From assembly GCA_041752395.1 (NCBI GenBank), contig JBGSWN010000031.1, positions 1 to 64,000 of the forward strand: a DNA stretch of 64,000 nucleotides, read 5' to 3'. Below, piece after piece: positions 1-9,085 of this stretch. Position 1 is the first letter of the stretch. Each line of letters opens with the position of its first letter. The notes under the pieces were generated by a model, which saw nothing but the letters and a program-made list of their open reading frames with translations, did no database searches and was not told the origin of the DNA. A program made the translations under genes and the position numbers. This DNA is from UBA6168 sp041752395 (GTDB taxonomy: Bacteria > Bacteroidota > Bacteroidia > Chitinophagales > Saprospiraceae).

Positions 1-2457
1 GCGCAGTTCCCGATTCACGATGATTATTATCCGTTGAATGGCGCTCACGCAACGATTGCAAACGACTGCGCTGCCTGTCACAACGGCAATTATACCAACA
101 CGCCGAGCACCTGCTTCGGTTGCCACACGGCGGACTACAACGGCACGACGAACCCTGACCATGCTGCTGCGCAATTCTCGACAGACTGTGCGACTTGCCA
201 CTCGGAGTCGGCTTGGATACCTGCCAATTTTGACCACGATGCGCAGTACTTCCCGATTTACAGCGGGACGCACAATGGCGAGTGGAACGCTTGCACGGAC
301 TGCCACAACAACCCGAACAATTTTGCGGAATTCACCTGCACGACCTGCCACGTGAACCCGGAAACGAACAACCAGCACAATGGCGTCGGGGGGTATCAGT
401 ACAACAGCAACGCCTGTTTTGCCTGTCACCCGACGGGTGAGGGACAGGGTGGTTTTGACCACAATTCGGTTTGGCCTTTGACCGGAGGTCACCTGAATGC
501 TGATTGCGTGGATTGCCACGCCAACGGCTACCAGGGCACGCCGACGGATTGCGCCGCCTGCCACACGACGGATTACATTGCCAGTGTGAACCCCGATCAT
601 GAGGTGCTGAATTTCCCGACGGATTGCGCAAGCTGCCACACGACAGCGCCGGGCTGGGCCCCTGCGACCTTTGCGATTCACGACCAGTTTTATCCGTTGA
701 CGGGGGCGCACCAGCCTGTTCAGAACGATTGTGCAGCTTGTCACAACGGCAATTACAACAATACGCCGAACACCTGTGCGGGCTGTCACACGCCAGACTA
801 CAACGGCTCGGCGAACCCGAACCACGTGGCGCTGAACTTGCCGATAGACTGCGACCAATGCCACACTACGGCGCCGGATTGGGAGCCTGCGACTTTTGCC
901 ATTCACAACCAGTTTTATCCATTGAACGGCGCTCACGCAATCATCGCAAATGACTGCGCTACTTGCCACAACGGGAACTATAACAACACGCCGAACACCT
1001 GCGTGGGCTGCCACTTGGCGGATTACAACGGAACGACGAACCCTGACCACGAGGCGGCCAATTTCCCGACGGATTGTGCGACCTGCCACTCGGAGACGGC
1101 TTGGGCGCCTGCCAATTTTGACCATAATCAAATCTGGCCGTTGACGGGGGCGCACGTGCCGATTGCGAATGACTGTGCGGCTTGCCATATCGGCGGCAAC
1201 TACTCGAACACGCCGAACACGTGTGATGGCTGCCACCTGCCGGACTACAACGGAACGACCGACCCGAACCATGCCACCAACCAGTTCCCAGTGACCTGCG
1301 AGGACTGCCACACGACGGCTGGCTGGGTGCCTTCAAGTTTCAACCACAGCAGCGTTTGGCCGTTGACGGGAGCGCATTTACCGATTGAAAATGATTGTAT
1401 CGCTTGCCACGTAGGCGGGAATTACACGACCACGCCAAATACCTGCGCTGGCTGTCACACGCCGGATTACAACGGCAGTTCGAACCCGAACCACATGGCT
1501 TTGAACCTGCCGACGGACTGCGCCCAATGCCACACGACGGCACCGGATTGGCAGCCTGCGACCTTCCCAATTCATGGTCAGTATTGGCCATTCCAAGGCG
1601 CACATATTGGCGTGCAAAACGACTGCGCTGCTTGTCACAACGGTAACTACAACAACACACCAAACACTTGCTTCGGTTGCCACGCTTCGGATTACAACGG
1701 CACGACAAACCCGAACCATGCTACGAACCAGTTCCCGACGACCTGTGAGGATTGCCATACGCAGAGCGCTTGGGTGCCTTCGACGTTTGACCACAGCCAG
1801 TTTTATCCGTTCACGGGGGCACACGTACCGATTCAAAATGATTGTGCGGCTTGTCACAATGGCAACTACAATAACACACCGAACACTTGCGATGGCTGCC
1901 ACTTGCCGGACTACAATACTAGCACGAACCCCAACCACGTGGCTTTGGCATTGCCTACTACCTGTGACCAATGCCACACGACGGCACCTGATTGGAATCC
2001 AGCAACGTTCCCGATTCACAATCAATTTTGGCCGTTCCAAGGGGCACACGTTGCCATCCAAAACGACTGTGCCGCTTGCCACAACGGCAACTACAACAAT
2101 ACACCGAATACTTGCTACGGCTGCCACGCTTCGCAATACAATGGGGCGAATAACCCGAATCACCAGCAGGCAGGATTCCCGACGACCTGTGAGAACTGTC
2201 ACTCGCAAAACGCTTGGACGCCAGCGAATTGGGACCACGACAATATGTACTTCCCGATTTATAGCGGAAAACACGAGGGCGAGTGGAACCAGTGCAGCGA
2301 GTGCCATACGACGCCAAACAACTACTCGCAGTTCAGTTGCATTGACTGCCACGAACATGACAACCAGAACGAGGTAAACCAAGACCACCAAGGGGTGAAT
2401 GGCTATCAGTACAATAGCCAGGCTTGCTATAGCTGTCATCCGACGGGAGAGGACTGA
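1..2457 (+). CDS. Multihaem c-type cytochrome, 33 visible haem motifs (5' truncated by window edge)
   Basis: The frame is open from base 1 (AQFPIHDDYYPLNGAH...), so the true start and any signal peptide lie upstream. The visible 818 residues carry 33 CxxCH motifs and no membrane segment. Nine tandem units of about 73-75 residues each begin G(A/G)H and hold three CxxCH motifs plus three further histidines (GAH, NPxH or NPDH, and IH/DH), enough for bis-histidine ligation of every haem. Two capping modules (about 247-441 and 2245-2457) share the pattern GEWN, two CxxCH, GYQYNS, CHPTG. Multihaem cytochromes are known to carry electrons over long distances in the periplasm or outside the cell; that role here is inferred. 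The barrel protein 47 bases downstream and CcsBA nearby support a cytochrome function. Identity as a multihaem cytochrome is near certain; its partner and substrate are unknown. Confidence 0.93.
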   Translation, partial: AQFPIHDDYYPLNGAHATIANDCAACHNGNYTNTPSTCFGCHTADYNGTTNPDHAAAQFSTDCATCHSESAWIPANFDHDAQYFPIYSGTHNGEWNACTDCHNNPNNFAEFTCTTCHVNPETNNQHNGVGGYQYNSNACFACHPTGEGQGGFDHNSVWPLTGGHLNADCVDCHANGYQGTPTDCAACHTTDYIASVNPDHEVLNFPTDCASCHTTAPGWAPATFAIHDQFYPLTGAHQPVQNDCAACHNGNYNNTPNTCAGCHTPDYNGSANPNHVALNLPIDCDQCHTTAPDWEPATFAIHNQFYPLNGAHAIIANDCATCHNGNYNNTPNTCVGCHLADYNGTTNPDHEAANFPTDCATCHSETAWAPANFDHNQIWPLTGAHVPIANDCAACHIGGNYSNTPNTCDGCHLPDYNGTTDPNHATNQFPVTCEDCHTTAGWVPSSFNHSSVWPLTGAHLPIENDCIACHVGGNYTTTPNTCAGCHTPDYNGSSNPNHMALNLPTDCAQCHTTAPDWQPATFPIHGQYWPFQGAHIGVQNDCAACHNGNYNNTPNTCFGCHASDYNGTTNPNHATNQFPTTCEDCHTQSAWVPSTFDHSQFYPFTGAHVPIQNDCAACHNGNYNNTPNTCDGCHLPDYNTSTNPNHVALALPTTCDQCHTTAPDWNPATFPIHNQFWPFQGAHVAIQNDCAACHNGNYNNTPNTCYGCHASQYNGANNPNHQQAGFPTTCENCHSQNAWTPANWDHDNMYFPIYSGKHEGEWNQCSECHTTPNNYSQFSCIDCHEHDNQNEVNQDHQGVNGYQYNSQACYSCHPTGED

Positions 2458-2504
2458 TTAATGGAGAATTGAAAATGAAAAATTGAAAATTCAGCACCAT
2501 TGAA

Positions 2505-4136
2505 ATGCTATTGAAATACAGTCTTGTTATATTGATAATTGCCAGTTGCTCGCTGACCATTTTTGGGCAGGAGAAGACAGTGCTTGTCAAGGGCACGGCG
2601 TCTTATGTTTCTTCGCAAAATGTTTATGTGAAATATGCGACCACGGACGGCATTGCCAAGGGCGACACGCTTTTCTCCCAAAAAGACAGCGTACTGACGG
2701 CGTGTCTGGTGGTGAAGGACAAGTCTTCCACGTCCTGCGTTTGTACTTCCTTGCTGGCGCAAAAAGTGGGTGTGGGCGAGGTGTTCTTTGCCCGAATTTT
2801 GAAAAAAACGGAGCCGATAAAAGCGGAAAAAGAGAAGAAAACAGAACAATCAAAACCAGTGCAGGACAGCCTCGCTGGGCCAGCTCCACTGGTCATCATA
2901 CCTGAAAAAACGGAGAAACCAGTAGCGGATTTCAAGCAAAAAATACGGGGACGGGTATCGGCTTCCTCGTACAGCAATATCTATGCAGGTAAGGAAACCC
3001 ACCGGATGCGCTACGGCTTCACGATGCAGGGCAACCACATCAAAAACAGCCGTTTTTCGACGGACAATAACATCATTTTTAGGCATACGATTGGTGAATG
3101 GCAGGATGTAAAGGACAACCTCAGCGATGCGCTTAAAGTGTATTCGCTGGCGGTGAGCTATGATTTGGATAAAACATCGAGCATCAGCATGGGGCGCAAA
3201 ATCAACCAGTGGATTTCGAGCATGGGGGCGATTGACGGGGTACAGGTGGAGAAAGGCTTGGGCAATTTCATGGTAGGCGGCATCGTAGGCTCAAGGCCGA
3301 ATTTCGCCAATTATGGCCTCGACTTCGGCCTGCTGCAAGCAGGGGCTTATGTTGGGTACAATACCCTCAAGGATTTCAAACAGAGCCAAAGCACACTGGC
3401 CTTCATCGAGCAGCGGAACAGCGGGGCGATTGACCGTCGGTTCATGTATTTCCAGCACTCGAACACGCTGCTGAAAGACCTGAGTTTTTTCGGTTCGGCA
3501 GAGGTGGATTTGTATGAAAACCTGAACGGCGAGGCGAAAACCAAGGCGAGTTTGACGAACATGTACCTGTCTTTGCGCCAGAAAATTTCGAAGAAAACAA
3601 GCCTATCGCTTTCTTATGACAACCGCAAAAACATCATTTACTATGAAAGCTACAAGAGTTATATTGACCAGTTGATTGATGATGAAACGAGGCAGGGACT
3701 GCGTTTTAACCTGAATTACCGCCCGTTTAAACTGATAACTTGGGGGGCGAACGCAAGCTGGCGTTTTCAGAAAAGCGACGCCAATCTTTCCAAAAACCTG
3801 AACAGTTACCTGAACATCAGCCGGATTCCGTGGCTGAAGGCTTCAGCTTCGATTACCGCCAATTTTCTGGAAACGCATTACCTTTCTAGCAAGATGTATG
3901 GCCTGCGGATGACGAGGGACATCGTACCCGGCAAGCTCAGTGCCGACGCCTATGCCCGCATGGTGGACTACCGATACACCACCAACGAGTTACGGATTCA
4001 GCAGAAAATTGTAGGCTTGGATTTGTCTTGGAACGTGACTCGGAACTTGGCGCTGTACCTGTATTACGAAGGTACTTTTGATAAAAAATCGGATACTTTC
4101 CATCGGGTGAATACGAAATTGGTACAGCGGTTTTAA
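2505..4136 (+). CDS. Outer-membrane beta-barrel-like protein paired with the multihaem cytochrome
   Basis: 543 residues. An N-terminal signal peptide (about 1-21, ending FGQ) precedes a small beta-rich domain (about 24-95, containing DGIAKGDTL), then a charged Lys/Glu linker (about 100-145), then about 390 residues of alternating polar and aromatic/hydrophobic stretches typical of a beta-barrel, ending in VQRF with a terminal phenylalanine as in many outer-membrane proteins. It follows the cytochrome gene by 47 bases on the same strand with no terminator between, so the two are probably co-transcribed. Porin-cytochrome complexes such as MtrAB are the known precedent for such a pair, but the barrel is shorter than MtrB and I see no direct homology. 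It could also be an unrelated DUF-type barrel. Barrel call fairly secure, conduit role speculative. Confidence 0.7.
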   Translation: MLLKYSLVILIIASCSLTIFGQEKTVLVKGTASYVSSQNVYVKYATTDGIAKGDTLFSQKDSVLTACLVVKDKSSTSCVCTSLLAQKVGVGEVFFARILKKTEPIKAEKEKKTEQSKPVQDSLAGPAPLVIIPEKTEKPVADFKQKIRGRVSASSYSNIYAGKETHRMRYGFTMQGNHIKNSRFSTDNNIIFRHTIGEWQDVKDNLSDALKVYSLAVSYDLDKTSSISMGRKINQWISSMGAIDGVQVEKGLGNFMVGGIVGSRPNFANYGLDFGLLQAGAYVGYNTLKDFKQSQSTLAFIEQRNSGAIDRRFMYFQHSNTLLKDLSFFGSAEVDLYENLNGEAKTKASLTNMYLSLRQKISKKTSLSLSYDNRKNIIYYESYKSYIDQLIDDETRQGLRFNLNYRPFKLITWGANASWRFQKSDANLSKNLNSYLNISRIPWLKASASITANFLETHYLSSKMYGLRMTRDIVPGKLSADAYARMVDYRYTTNELRIQQKIVGLDLSWNVTRNLALYLYYEGTFDKKSDTFHRVNTKLVQRF

Positions 4137-4193
4137 GTTGAAATTACAAGTGTTTTAAAGTCGCTTTCAATGCGCTTTCCTTTCCATTATTAC

Positions 4194-4201
4194 TACCTTT
4201 G
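4194..4201 (+). promoter_or_regulatory. Bacteroidota-type -7 box (TACCTTTG) before the OB-fold lipoprotein
   Basis: TACCTTTG matches the Bacteroidota primary sigma -7 consensus TAnnTTTG and lies 29 bases before the ATG at 4231. I do not see a convincing TTG-type -33 box. Confidence 0.5.
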
Positions 4202-4230
4202 CATTAATTCAAATTACAAAAAAGACAACC

Positions 4231-5025
4231 ATGCAATACCTTAAGATTCAGGCAATTTTGATATTCGCAATTGCGATTTTCTCCTGCAATTCCGGCCCAG
4301 AAGTCATTGAAGCAGATTCCGCAGCAAGCGGAGATGCTGCCCCGCCCCTCTTCCGAGACCCCGGCGCTGGCATGCAAGGCGGCGTGAACACCGCCCCCGG
4401 CCAGCCCAACCTCGACGTTGCGCAGCACAAAGTCACCGCCGAGGAAGTGCTGAACACGGACAAATACACCTACGTGCGGGGCAAAGAAAACGGCCAGGAT
4501 GTTTGGATTGCCGTTTTAAAACAGGAGGTGAAAATTGGCGATAGCTACGTTTTCCGTGGCGGCCTGATGAAGAAGAATTTCGAGAGCAAGGAGTTTAACC
4601 GGTCATTTGAGACGCTGTACCTCGTCTCGGATTTTGGGCCAGAAGGCGCAGCGCCTGGTAATGTGTCCAAAGAGCAGGCACACGCTAATGTGGAAAGCGG
4701 TTCGACGGTCGAAGCACCGAAAAATGTGACGGCAGCAGCGGGCGCTATCAAGCTCTCCGACCTCGTGTCGAACCTCAAAAAATACGATGGGAAAACCGTA
4801 AAAGTGACGGGAAAAGTAATGAAGGTAAACCCGATGATTATGGGCCGCAACTGGCTGCACCTCCAAGATGGCTCCGGCAAAAACCTCGACCTGACGGTGA
4901 CGACGGTGGAGCAAATTCAACTCGGCCAAACTGTCACGCTGGAAGGTACGCTGGCGTTGAACAAGGATTTTGGGGCAGGGTATAAATATGATTATATTTT
5001 GGAATCGGCAGTGGTTGCGAAGTGA
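4231..5025 (+). CDS. Lipoprotein with C-terminal OB-fold-like domain
   Basis: 264 residues. Residues 1-18 form a hydrophobic signal ending in a lipobox (IFSC, Cys19), so it should be a lipid-anchored envelope protein. A low-complexity Pro/Gly/Ala stretch follows, then a beta-rich domain (about 60-140). The C-terminal part (about 175-262; KYDGKTVKVTGKV, WLHLQDGSG, LGQTVTLEGTL, YDYILE) has the strand order and glycine spacing of small OB-fold domains found in bacterial envelope proteins. It has its own -7 box, follows the barrel gene by 94 bases and converges on ccsBA. Its position suggests a link with cytochrome assembly or the electron-transfer complex, but no catalytic or haem motif is visible. 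Function unknown. Confidence 0.7.
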   Translation: MQYLKIQAILIFAIAIFSCNSGPEVIEADSAASGDAAPPLFRDPGAGMQGGVNTAPGQPNLDVAQHKVTAEEVLNTDKYTYVRGKENGQDVWIAVLKQEVKIGDSYVFRGGLMKKNFESKEFNRSFETLYLVSDFGPEGAAPGNVSKEQAHANVESGSTVEAPKNVTAAAGAIKLSDLVSNLKKYDGKTVKVTGKVMKVNPMIMGRNWLHLQDGSGKNLDLTVTTVEQIQLGQTVTLEGTLALNKDFGAGYKYDYILESAVVAK

Positions 5026-5035
5026 ATTGATAGGA

Positions 5036-5110
5036 CACTGATTTAACAGATGAAACAGATTTCCACTGATTAAAAAATCTGTTTCATCTGTTAAATCCGT
5101 TCAATCAGTG
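5036..5110. repeat. Long intergenic hairpin between convergent genes
   Basis: 5040-5062 and 5075-5097 are perfect 23-base reverse complements around a 12-base loop; flanking bases (ACACTGAT / ATCAGTGT) extend the pairing after a 9-base bulge. Arms are made of related words (AACAGATG, AAACAGAT). It lies between the stop codons of two convergent genes and may terminate transcription from both sides, though it lacks a clean T-run. Confidence 0.75.
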
Positions 5111-5122
5111 TACCGTCAACCT

Positions 5123-8100
5123 CTAAGCTTTGCTTTCCTTCTGATATGCCCGATGTCGCCACCAAGCCGCCAAACTCAATAATGCCAATCCCGCCACCGT
5201 CCAAGGCACCCAACCGGGAATCGGAACGGGGTCGCCAGCAGCATATGAGTGCAGGCCGGAGAGGTAATAATTTACCCCAAAATAAGTCATCATGACGGAA
5301 GCCCAGCCGAAAAGTGAGGCGATATTGAATGCTAATTGCCCCCGAAAGCCGGGGATGAAGCGCATGTGCAAAATGAACGAATACACCAAAATCGTCACCA
5401 AAGCCCAGGTTTCCTTGGCATCCCAGCCCCAGTAGCGGCCCCACGATTCATTCGCCCAAACGCCACCGAGATAAGTGCCGATGCTAACCATCACCAGCCC
5501 GCCGATGAGCGTCATTTCGCTGGTATAAGTTAATTCCTTGATGATTCGATAGACGTTTTCGCCGTTCTTTTTATTGGCAAAAAGCATGAAAACAAGGTTC
5601 AAAACTCCGATGATGGCTCCGAGTGCCAGGAAACCGTAGCTGCCCGCCTCCAAGGATACGTGGATGGTCAGCCAATAAGATTTCAGGACGGGAACAAGCG
5701 GCGTGATTTCAGGATCGAGGTAACTCATACCAGCCACCAATAGTACAATGCCCGCCAATACGCTCGTTGCGGTTAGACCACCGAATGATTTTCTTGCAAA
5801 AACCAACCCCGCCAACGTGGCCGTCCAACCTATCCATATCATGGATTCATAGCCATTGCTCCAAGGCGCACGACCTGCCACATACCAACGCAAACCCAAG
5901 CCGATGGCATGAAAAACAAAACCTATGGCCAATAATGCAATAACTATTTTACCCGGCGTTTTAAGATTTAAATCTGGCTTAAAAACGCCCGTAAACAACA
6001 AACCCAAAAACAGTATGGACAATACACTGTAAAACACACTCAATCGGCTGAACACATTGAGTTTGTTGAGTAAAAGCTCTGCTTTTATCTTGCCTTTCGA
6101 GGGCAATACATCTCCGCCATATCGCTGCTGGTAATTATTTAATTCTGCTATAACTTTATCTGCCAAGCTCCAGTCATTATTTTGTATGCCCAATTTTAAG
6201 GCAGGCAGATATGCAGGAAAAAAAGCTTCAATAATGGAACCCTTATAATTTGGGTTTTCAAGTATGCTGGGATCGTCAGGAACGGCGCTCAACCACGTAT
6301 GCGTGGAGTCTCCCGGCACGGGGAATATCTTCAAAAAACGCCCAGAATATACCATGCTGGCAATATTCACTTTTTCATCCACTTTCACGAGTTCTTTCTC
6401 AAAAACACCCCGGTCACGGGGGGGCATATTGTATGCTTTCCGCAACGCTTCCCGCAATTTATACTCGCCATTTTCACCGAAAAAATCAGCGTATGCCACC
6501 AATGCTGCGTCCACGCCGAGCAGCTTGCGCACTTCCTCATGGCTTCCCAGTTTTATCATCGGAACATGGTACCATTCCGGAGGGTTCGCCGTCATGCCCA
6601 ACACGATTTGCTCGGAACTGAGGCCGAACAGCCCTTCTTTTTTGGCCAATTTGCGAAGCACCTCGTTGCAAAAAGTGTTCATCGGCTTGAACCTTCCTTG
6701 CATATCCTGCATCAACAGCCGCCCAAAAGCATCGGCATGGGATTTTTCAATGATGGTGGCGGGCGCTTCTTCCGCCTTGGCTGGCGTGGAAAATGCGAGC
6801 AAAATACCCACCACCACAGCGGCGGCCACTTTTTCAGTCTGTGTCCTCATGTTCATCAGTTGCGTGGTTAGTTGTGTGAAACGGCTGTTTTTACTAAAAA
6901 AAACCATGATCAAGCCCAGCGTCAGCAGCGCATAGCCGATGTACGAAATCCAAGTGCCGGGCGCATCGAAGTTCACGCTGAGGTAAGTGCCCAGCTCGTC
7001 GGGGTCGTAGCTGGACTGGAAAAAACGGTAGCCGCCGTAGTCCAAAATATGGTTCATGTAGATGCGCTGGTTGCGGTTCAGATTCTTCCGTTGGTCAATC
7101 AGCGTCACCTCGCTTGCATAGCTGGAAGGGTTGTCGGAGCCGGGGTATCGCTCCAAAATGAAATCCCGAAGCCCGATGCTGAACGGCAGCGTAACCCGCT
7201 TGGCGCCATAAGCCACGGCCACGCTGGCATTGCCGAAATCGGCGACCCGAGGCGTGCCTTCCACGCCTTGGCTGCCCGTCACGAATACCTTTTTTTGCTC
7301 ATTGCCGAGGCTCAAAACCATTTCCACGCCGCCCGTGCTGTTGCTCGACATTTTGCGGTCAGAAGACACAATTTCAGCACGTGCATGTGGGCTGTAGGCA
7401 CCGAACACGAAACTATGCACGCCATCCGAATACATACTGCGGAGGCGGAGCGGATGCCATTGGCCAGCGGGCAGCGAATCCTGTGTCTGGGTGGCCATCA
7501 CCATCTGGCTAAACGCCACATCGGCCATGAAATAGAGGCTGTCGTTTTGCAATTTTATATTGAAAGCCTGCGGCAATTCAGCGTCTCCAAAATTGAAATT
7601 CGTGCCGTAAAGATTGGATTTTTGGCCCTGTTGCACCAGATATTCCTCCCTGCCTTGCCCGCCTGCGATGACGACTTTCAGGGTGGGAAGGCCGTTGTCG
7701 TCATCCACCATCGTCTCTTTGGGATTGGGCATGAAACGGGTCACTTGCGCCTTAAACTCCTGATTTCCAATCAAGTAGGATTTTTCAAAACTGTTGTCTC
7801 CAAGCGAAGCAAATAAGACCGGCTCGTGAAAGCTGAAGCTGCGTTCACCTTGTTTCACCTGAAAATTCAAAAAAGTTTCCCGGGAAAGAAACGAGTTGGA
7901 GGCGCCGCCCTCCCGGATGCCCATCATGCCTTCCTTGCCAAAATACCTCGTGACGCCAGCCCCGATGATGATGATGACCATCGCCGCATGGAAAATGAGC
8001 TGTGCCCATTTTTTTAGCTGCACCATTCGGAAACGGAAAATGTTGACAATCAAGGTGATAGAAAACATGGCGAGTAGCAACTCGAACCACCTTGCCGTGA

Positions 8101-8242
8101 AAATAACCTTCTGCGCTGCACTCGTGCCGTAGTCGTTTTCGACAAACGTAGCAATGCCGATGGAGGCCGCAAAAATTATCATATACAGCCCTGCGGCGGA
8201 GGTGGAGAAAAGACCGGACACTAATTTATTCAAAAACTTCAT
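5123..8242 (-). CDS. ccsBA: Cytochrome c maturation protein CcsBA (ResB-CcsA fusion, System II)
   Basis: About 1039 residues. The N-terminal part (about 1-470) is ResB/CcsB-like with membrane segments near residues 15-30, 50-65, 80-100 and around 445 enclosing a large periplasmic domain. The C-terminal part (about 700-1039) is CcsA-like with multiple membrane helices and the tryptophan-rich haem-handling motif WGRYWGWDAKETW. Between them lies a soluble stretch following a second signal-like helix. CcsBA exports haem and attaches it to CxxCH apocytochromes at the outer face of the inner membrane. It lies convergent to the multihaem cytochrome cluster, its obvious client. I start at ATG 8242 (MKFLNKL) rather than the upstream TTG, because the ATG gives a normal signal-anchor start. 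Confidence 0.93.
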   Translation of the reverse strand: MKFLNKLVSGLFSTSAAGLYMIIFAASIGIATFVENDYGTSAAQKVIFTARWFELLLAMFSITLIVNIFRFRMVQLKKWAQLIFHAAMVIIIIGAGVTRYFGKEGMMGIREGGASNSFLSRETFLNFQVKQGERSFSFHEPVLFASLGDNSFEKSYLIGNQEFKAQVTRFMPNPKETMVDDDNGLPTLKVVIAGGQGREEYLVQQGQKSNLYGTNFNFGDAELPQAFNIKLQNDSLYFMADVAFSQMVMATQTQDSLPAGQWHPLRLRSMYSDGVHSFVFGAYSPHARAEIVSSDRKMSSNSTGGVEMVLSLGNEQKKVFVTGSQGVEGTPRVADFGNASVAVAYGAKRVTLPFSIGLRDFILERYPGSDNPSSYASEVTLIDQRKNLNRNQRIYMNHILDYGGYRFFQSSYDPDELGTYLSVNFDAPGTWISYIGYALLTLGLIMVFFSKNSRFTQLTTQLMNMRTQTEKVAAAVVVGILLAFSTPAKAEEAPATIIEKSHADAFGRLLMQDMQGRFKPMNTFCNEVLRKLAKKEGLFGLSSEQIVLGMTANPPEWYHVPMIKLGSHEEVRKLLGVDAALVAYADFFGENGEYKLREALRKAYNMPPRDRGVFEKELVKVDEKVNIASMVYSGRFLKIFPVPGDSTHTWLSAVPDDPSILENPNYKGSIIEAFFPAYLPALKLGIQNNDWSLADKVIAELNNYQQRYGGDVLPSKGKIKAELLLNKLNVFSRLSVFYSVLSILFLGLLFTGVFKPDLNLKTPGKIVIALLAIGFVFHAIGLGLRWYVAGRAPWSNGYESMIWIGWTATLAGLVFARKSFGGLTATSVLAGIVLLVAGMSYLDPEITPLVPVLKSYWLTIHVSLEAGSYGFLALGAIIGVLNLVFMLFANKKNGENVYRIIKELTYTSEMTLIGGLVMVSIGTYLGGVWANESWGRYWGWDAKETWALVTILVYSFILHMRFIPGFRGQLAFNIASLFGWASVMMTYFGVNYYLSGLHSYAAGDPVPIPGWVPWTVAGLALLSLAAWWRHRAYQKESKA

Positions 8243-8269
8243 GTGAGAATTTTGTGCCAAAGAAAGATG

Positions 8270-8277
8270 CGAAAATA
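8270..8277 (-). promoter_or_regulatory. Possible -7 box for ccsBA
   Basis: On the minus strand TATTTTCG, a one-mismatch match to TAnnTTTG, 27 bases before the ccsBA ATG. Weak evidence alone. Confidence 0.3.
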
Positions 8278-8429
8278 GTCATTATCCGCCGATATTTTTT
8301 TGACATAGGTCATTTTCAGCGATGATTTATGCCAGCTCGGAAATCAATATTTTAACATTTTGATTTTCAATAAACTGCTTCCACCCATCGTTTCCTCGCC
8401 AACAGTTCCAAAAAAAAACAGTTTAAACT

Positions 8430-8921
8430 ATGCTCGCATCAAAAATCGCCATCACCGCCACTTTTGTTTGCTCCGCAATTTGGCCATTCAACAAGCCCAC
8501 CGCACCCACCCGATTCGACGACAGCGCTAAACAGGAAATGCTCCGGCAAGTCAACCACCTCCGAGCCCAAGGTTGCCAATGTGGCCGCAAGTATATGCCA
8601 CCCGTTGGCCCACTTGCTTGGAATTCCCGACTCGAAAAAGCCGCCATCGGACATGCCATAGACATGGAACAGCACGATTTTTTTGCCCACAAAGGCAGCA
8701 ACGGCAGTGATATCGGCGCCCGGGCGAAGAAAGCTGGCTATAAATGGACCGCCATTGGCGAAAACATCGCCGAAGGCTACGGCGATTTTGAGGAGACCCT
8801 GCTTGCCTGGAAAGACAGCCCCGGCCATTGCATCAACCTGATGCGGGGTGGCTACTCTGAGATGGGCGTTGCCCTAGTCGGTGATATTTGGGTGCAGAAT
8901 CTCGGCGACCCCCTCCATTAA
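8430..8921 (+). CDS. CAP-domain (SCP/PR-1-like) secreted protein
   Basis: 163 residues. A short hydrophobic N-terminus (about 1-20) could be a signal peptide. The rest is one CAP domain: HAIDM, then HDFFAHKG, then GENIAEGYG, then WKDSPGHCINLM, in the order and spacing of the YkwD/SCP-like family, with the conserved histidines and glutamate present. Bacterial CAP proteins are extracellular or periplasmic and of mixed or unknown biochemical role. The gene is divergent from ccsBA with a 187-base spacer and is followed by a stem of GTGAGCG-type words. Family assignment is firm; biological role is unknown. Confidence 0.87.
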   Translation: MLASKIAITATFVCSAIWPFNKPTAPTRFDDSAKQEMLRQVNHLRAQGCQCGRKYMPPVGPLAWNSRLEKAAIGHAIDMEQHDFFAHKGSNGSDIGARAKKAGYKWTAIGENIAEGYGDFEETLLAWKDSPGHCINLMRGGYSEMGVALVGDIWVQNLGDPLH

Positions 8922-8992
8922 GAGCGTGAGAGCGTGAGAACCTACACACCCGCTCACCCTCTCACATCTCTCACCCGCTCACCCTCTTTTAT
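8922..8992. repeat. Spacer of GTGAGCG/GTGAGAG words in both orientations (potential hairpin)
   Basis: After the CAP gene stop, two forward copies (GAGCGTGAGAGCGTGAGA) are followed by reverse-complement copies (CCGCTCACCCTCTCAC, CTCACCCGCTCACCCTCT) and a short T-run, so the transcript can fold into a stem-loop. Probably acts as a terminator. The same words occur near 15170 and 42835. Confidence 0.65.
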
Positions 8993-9085
8993 GTAATCCT
9001 CCCGACCAATCGCATCTGCCAGAAGTTTTTTGGAGAAATTACCAACCGTTTTTCGGGCAGCGCTCGTTGTCCTAATCACAAGCAG

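Noticed and set aside
1378..2439. Long minus-strand open frame (353 codons) opposite the cytochrome gene
   Set aside because: Antisense reading of the repetitive cytochrome sequence; no domain, and the plus-strand frame holds all CxxCH motifs.
6872..7816. 314-codon plus-strand frame opposite ccsBA
   Set aside because: Antisense to the ResB part of ccsBA, which has clear family features.
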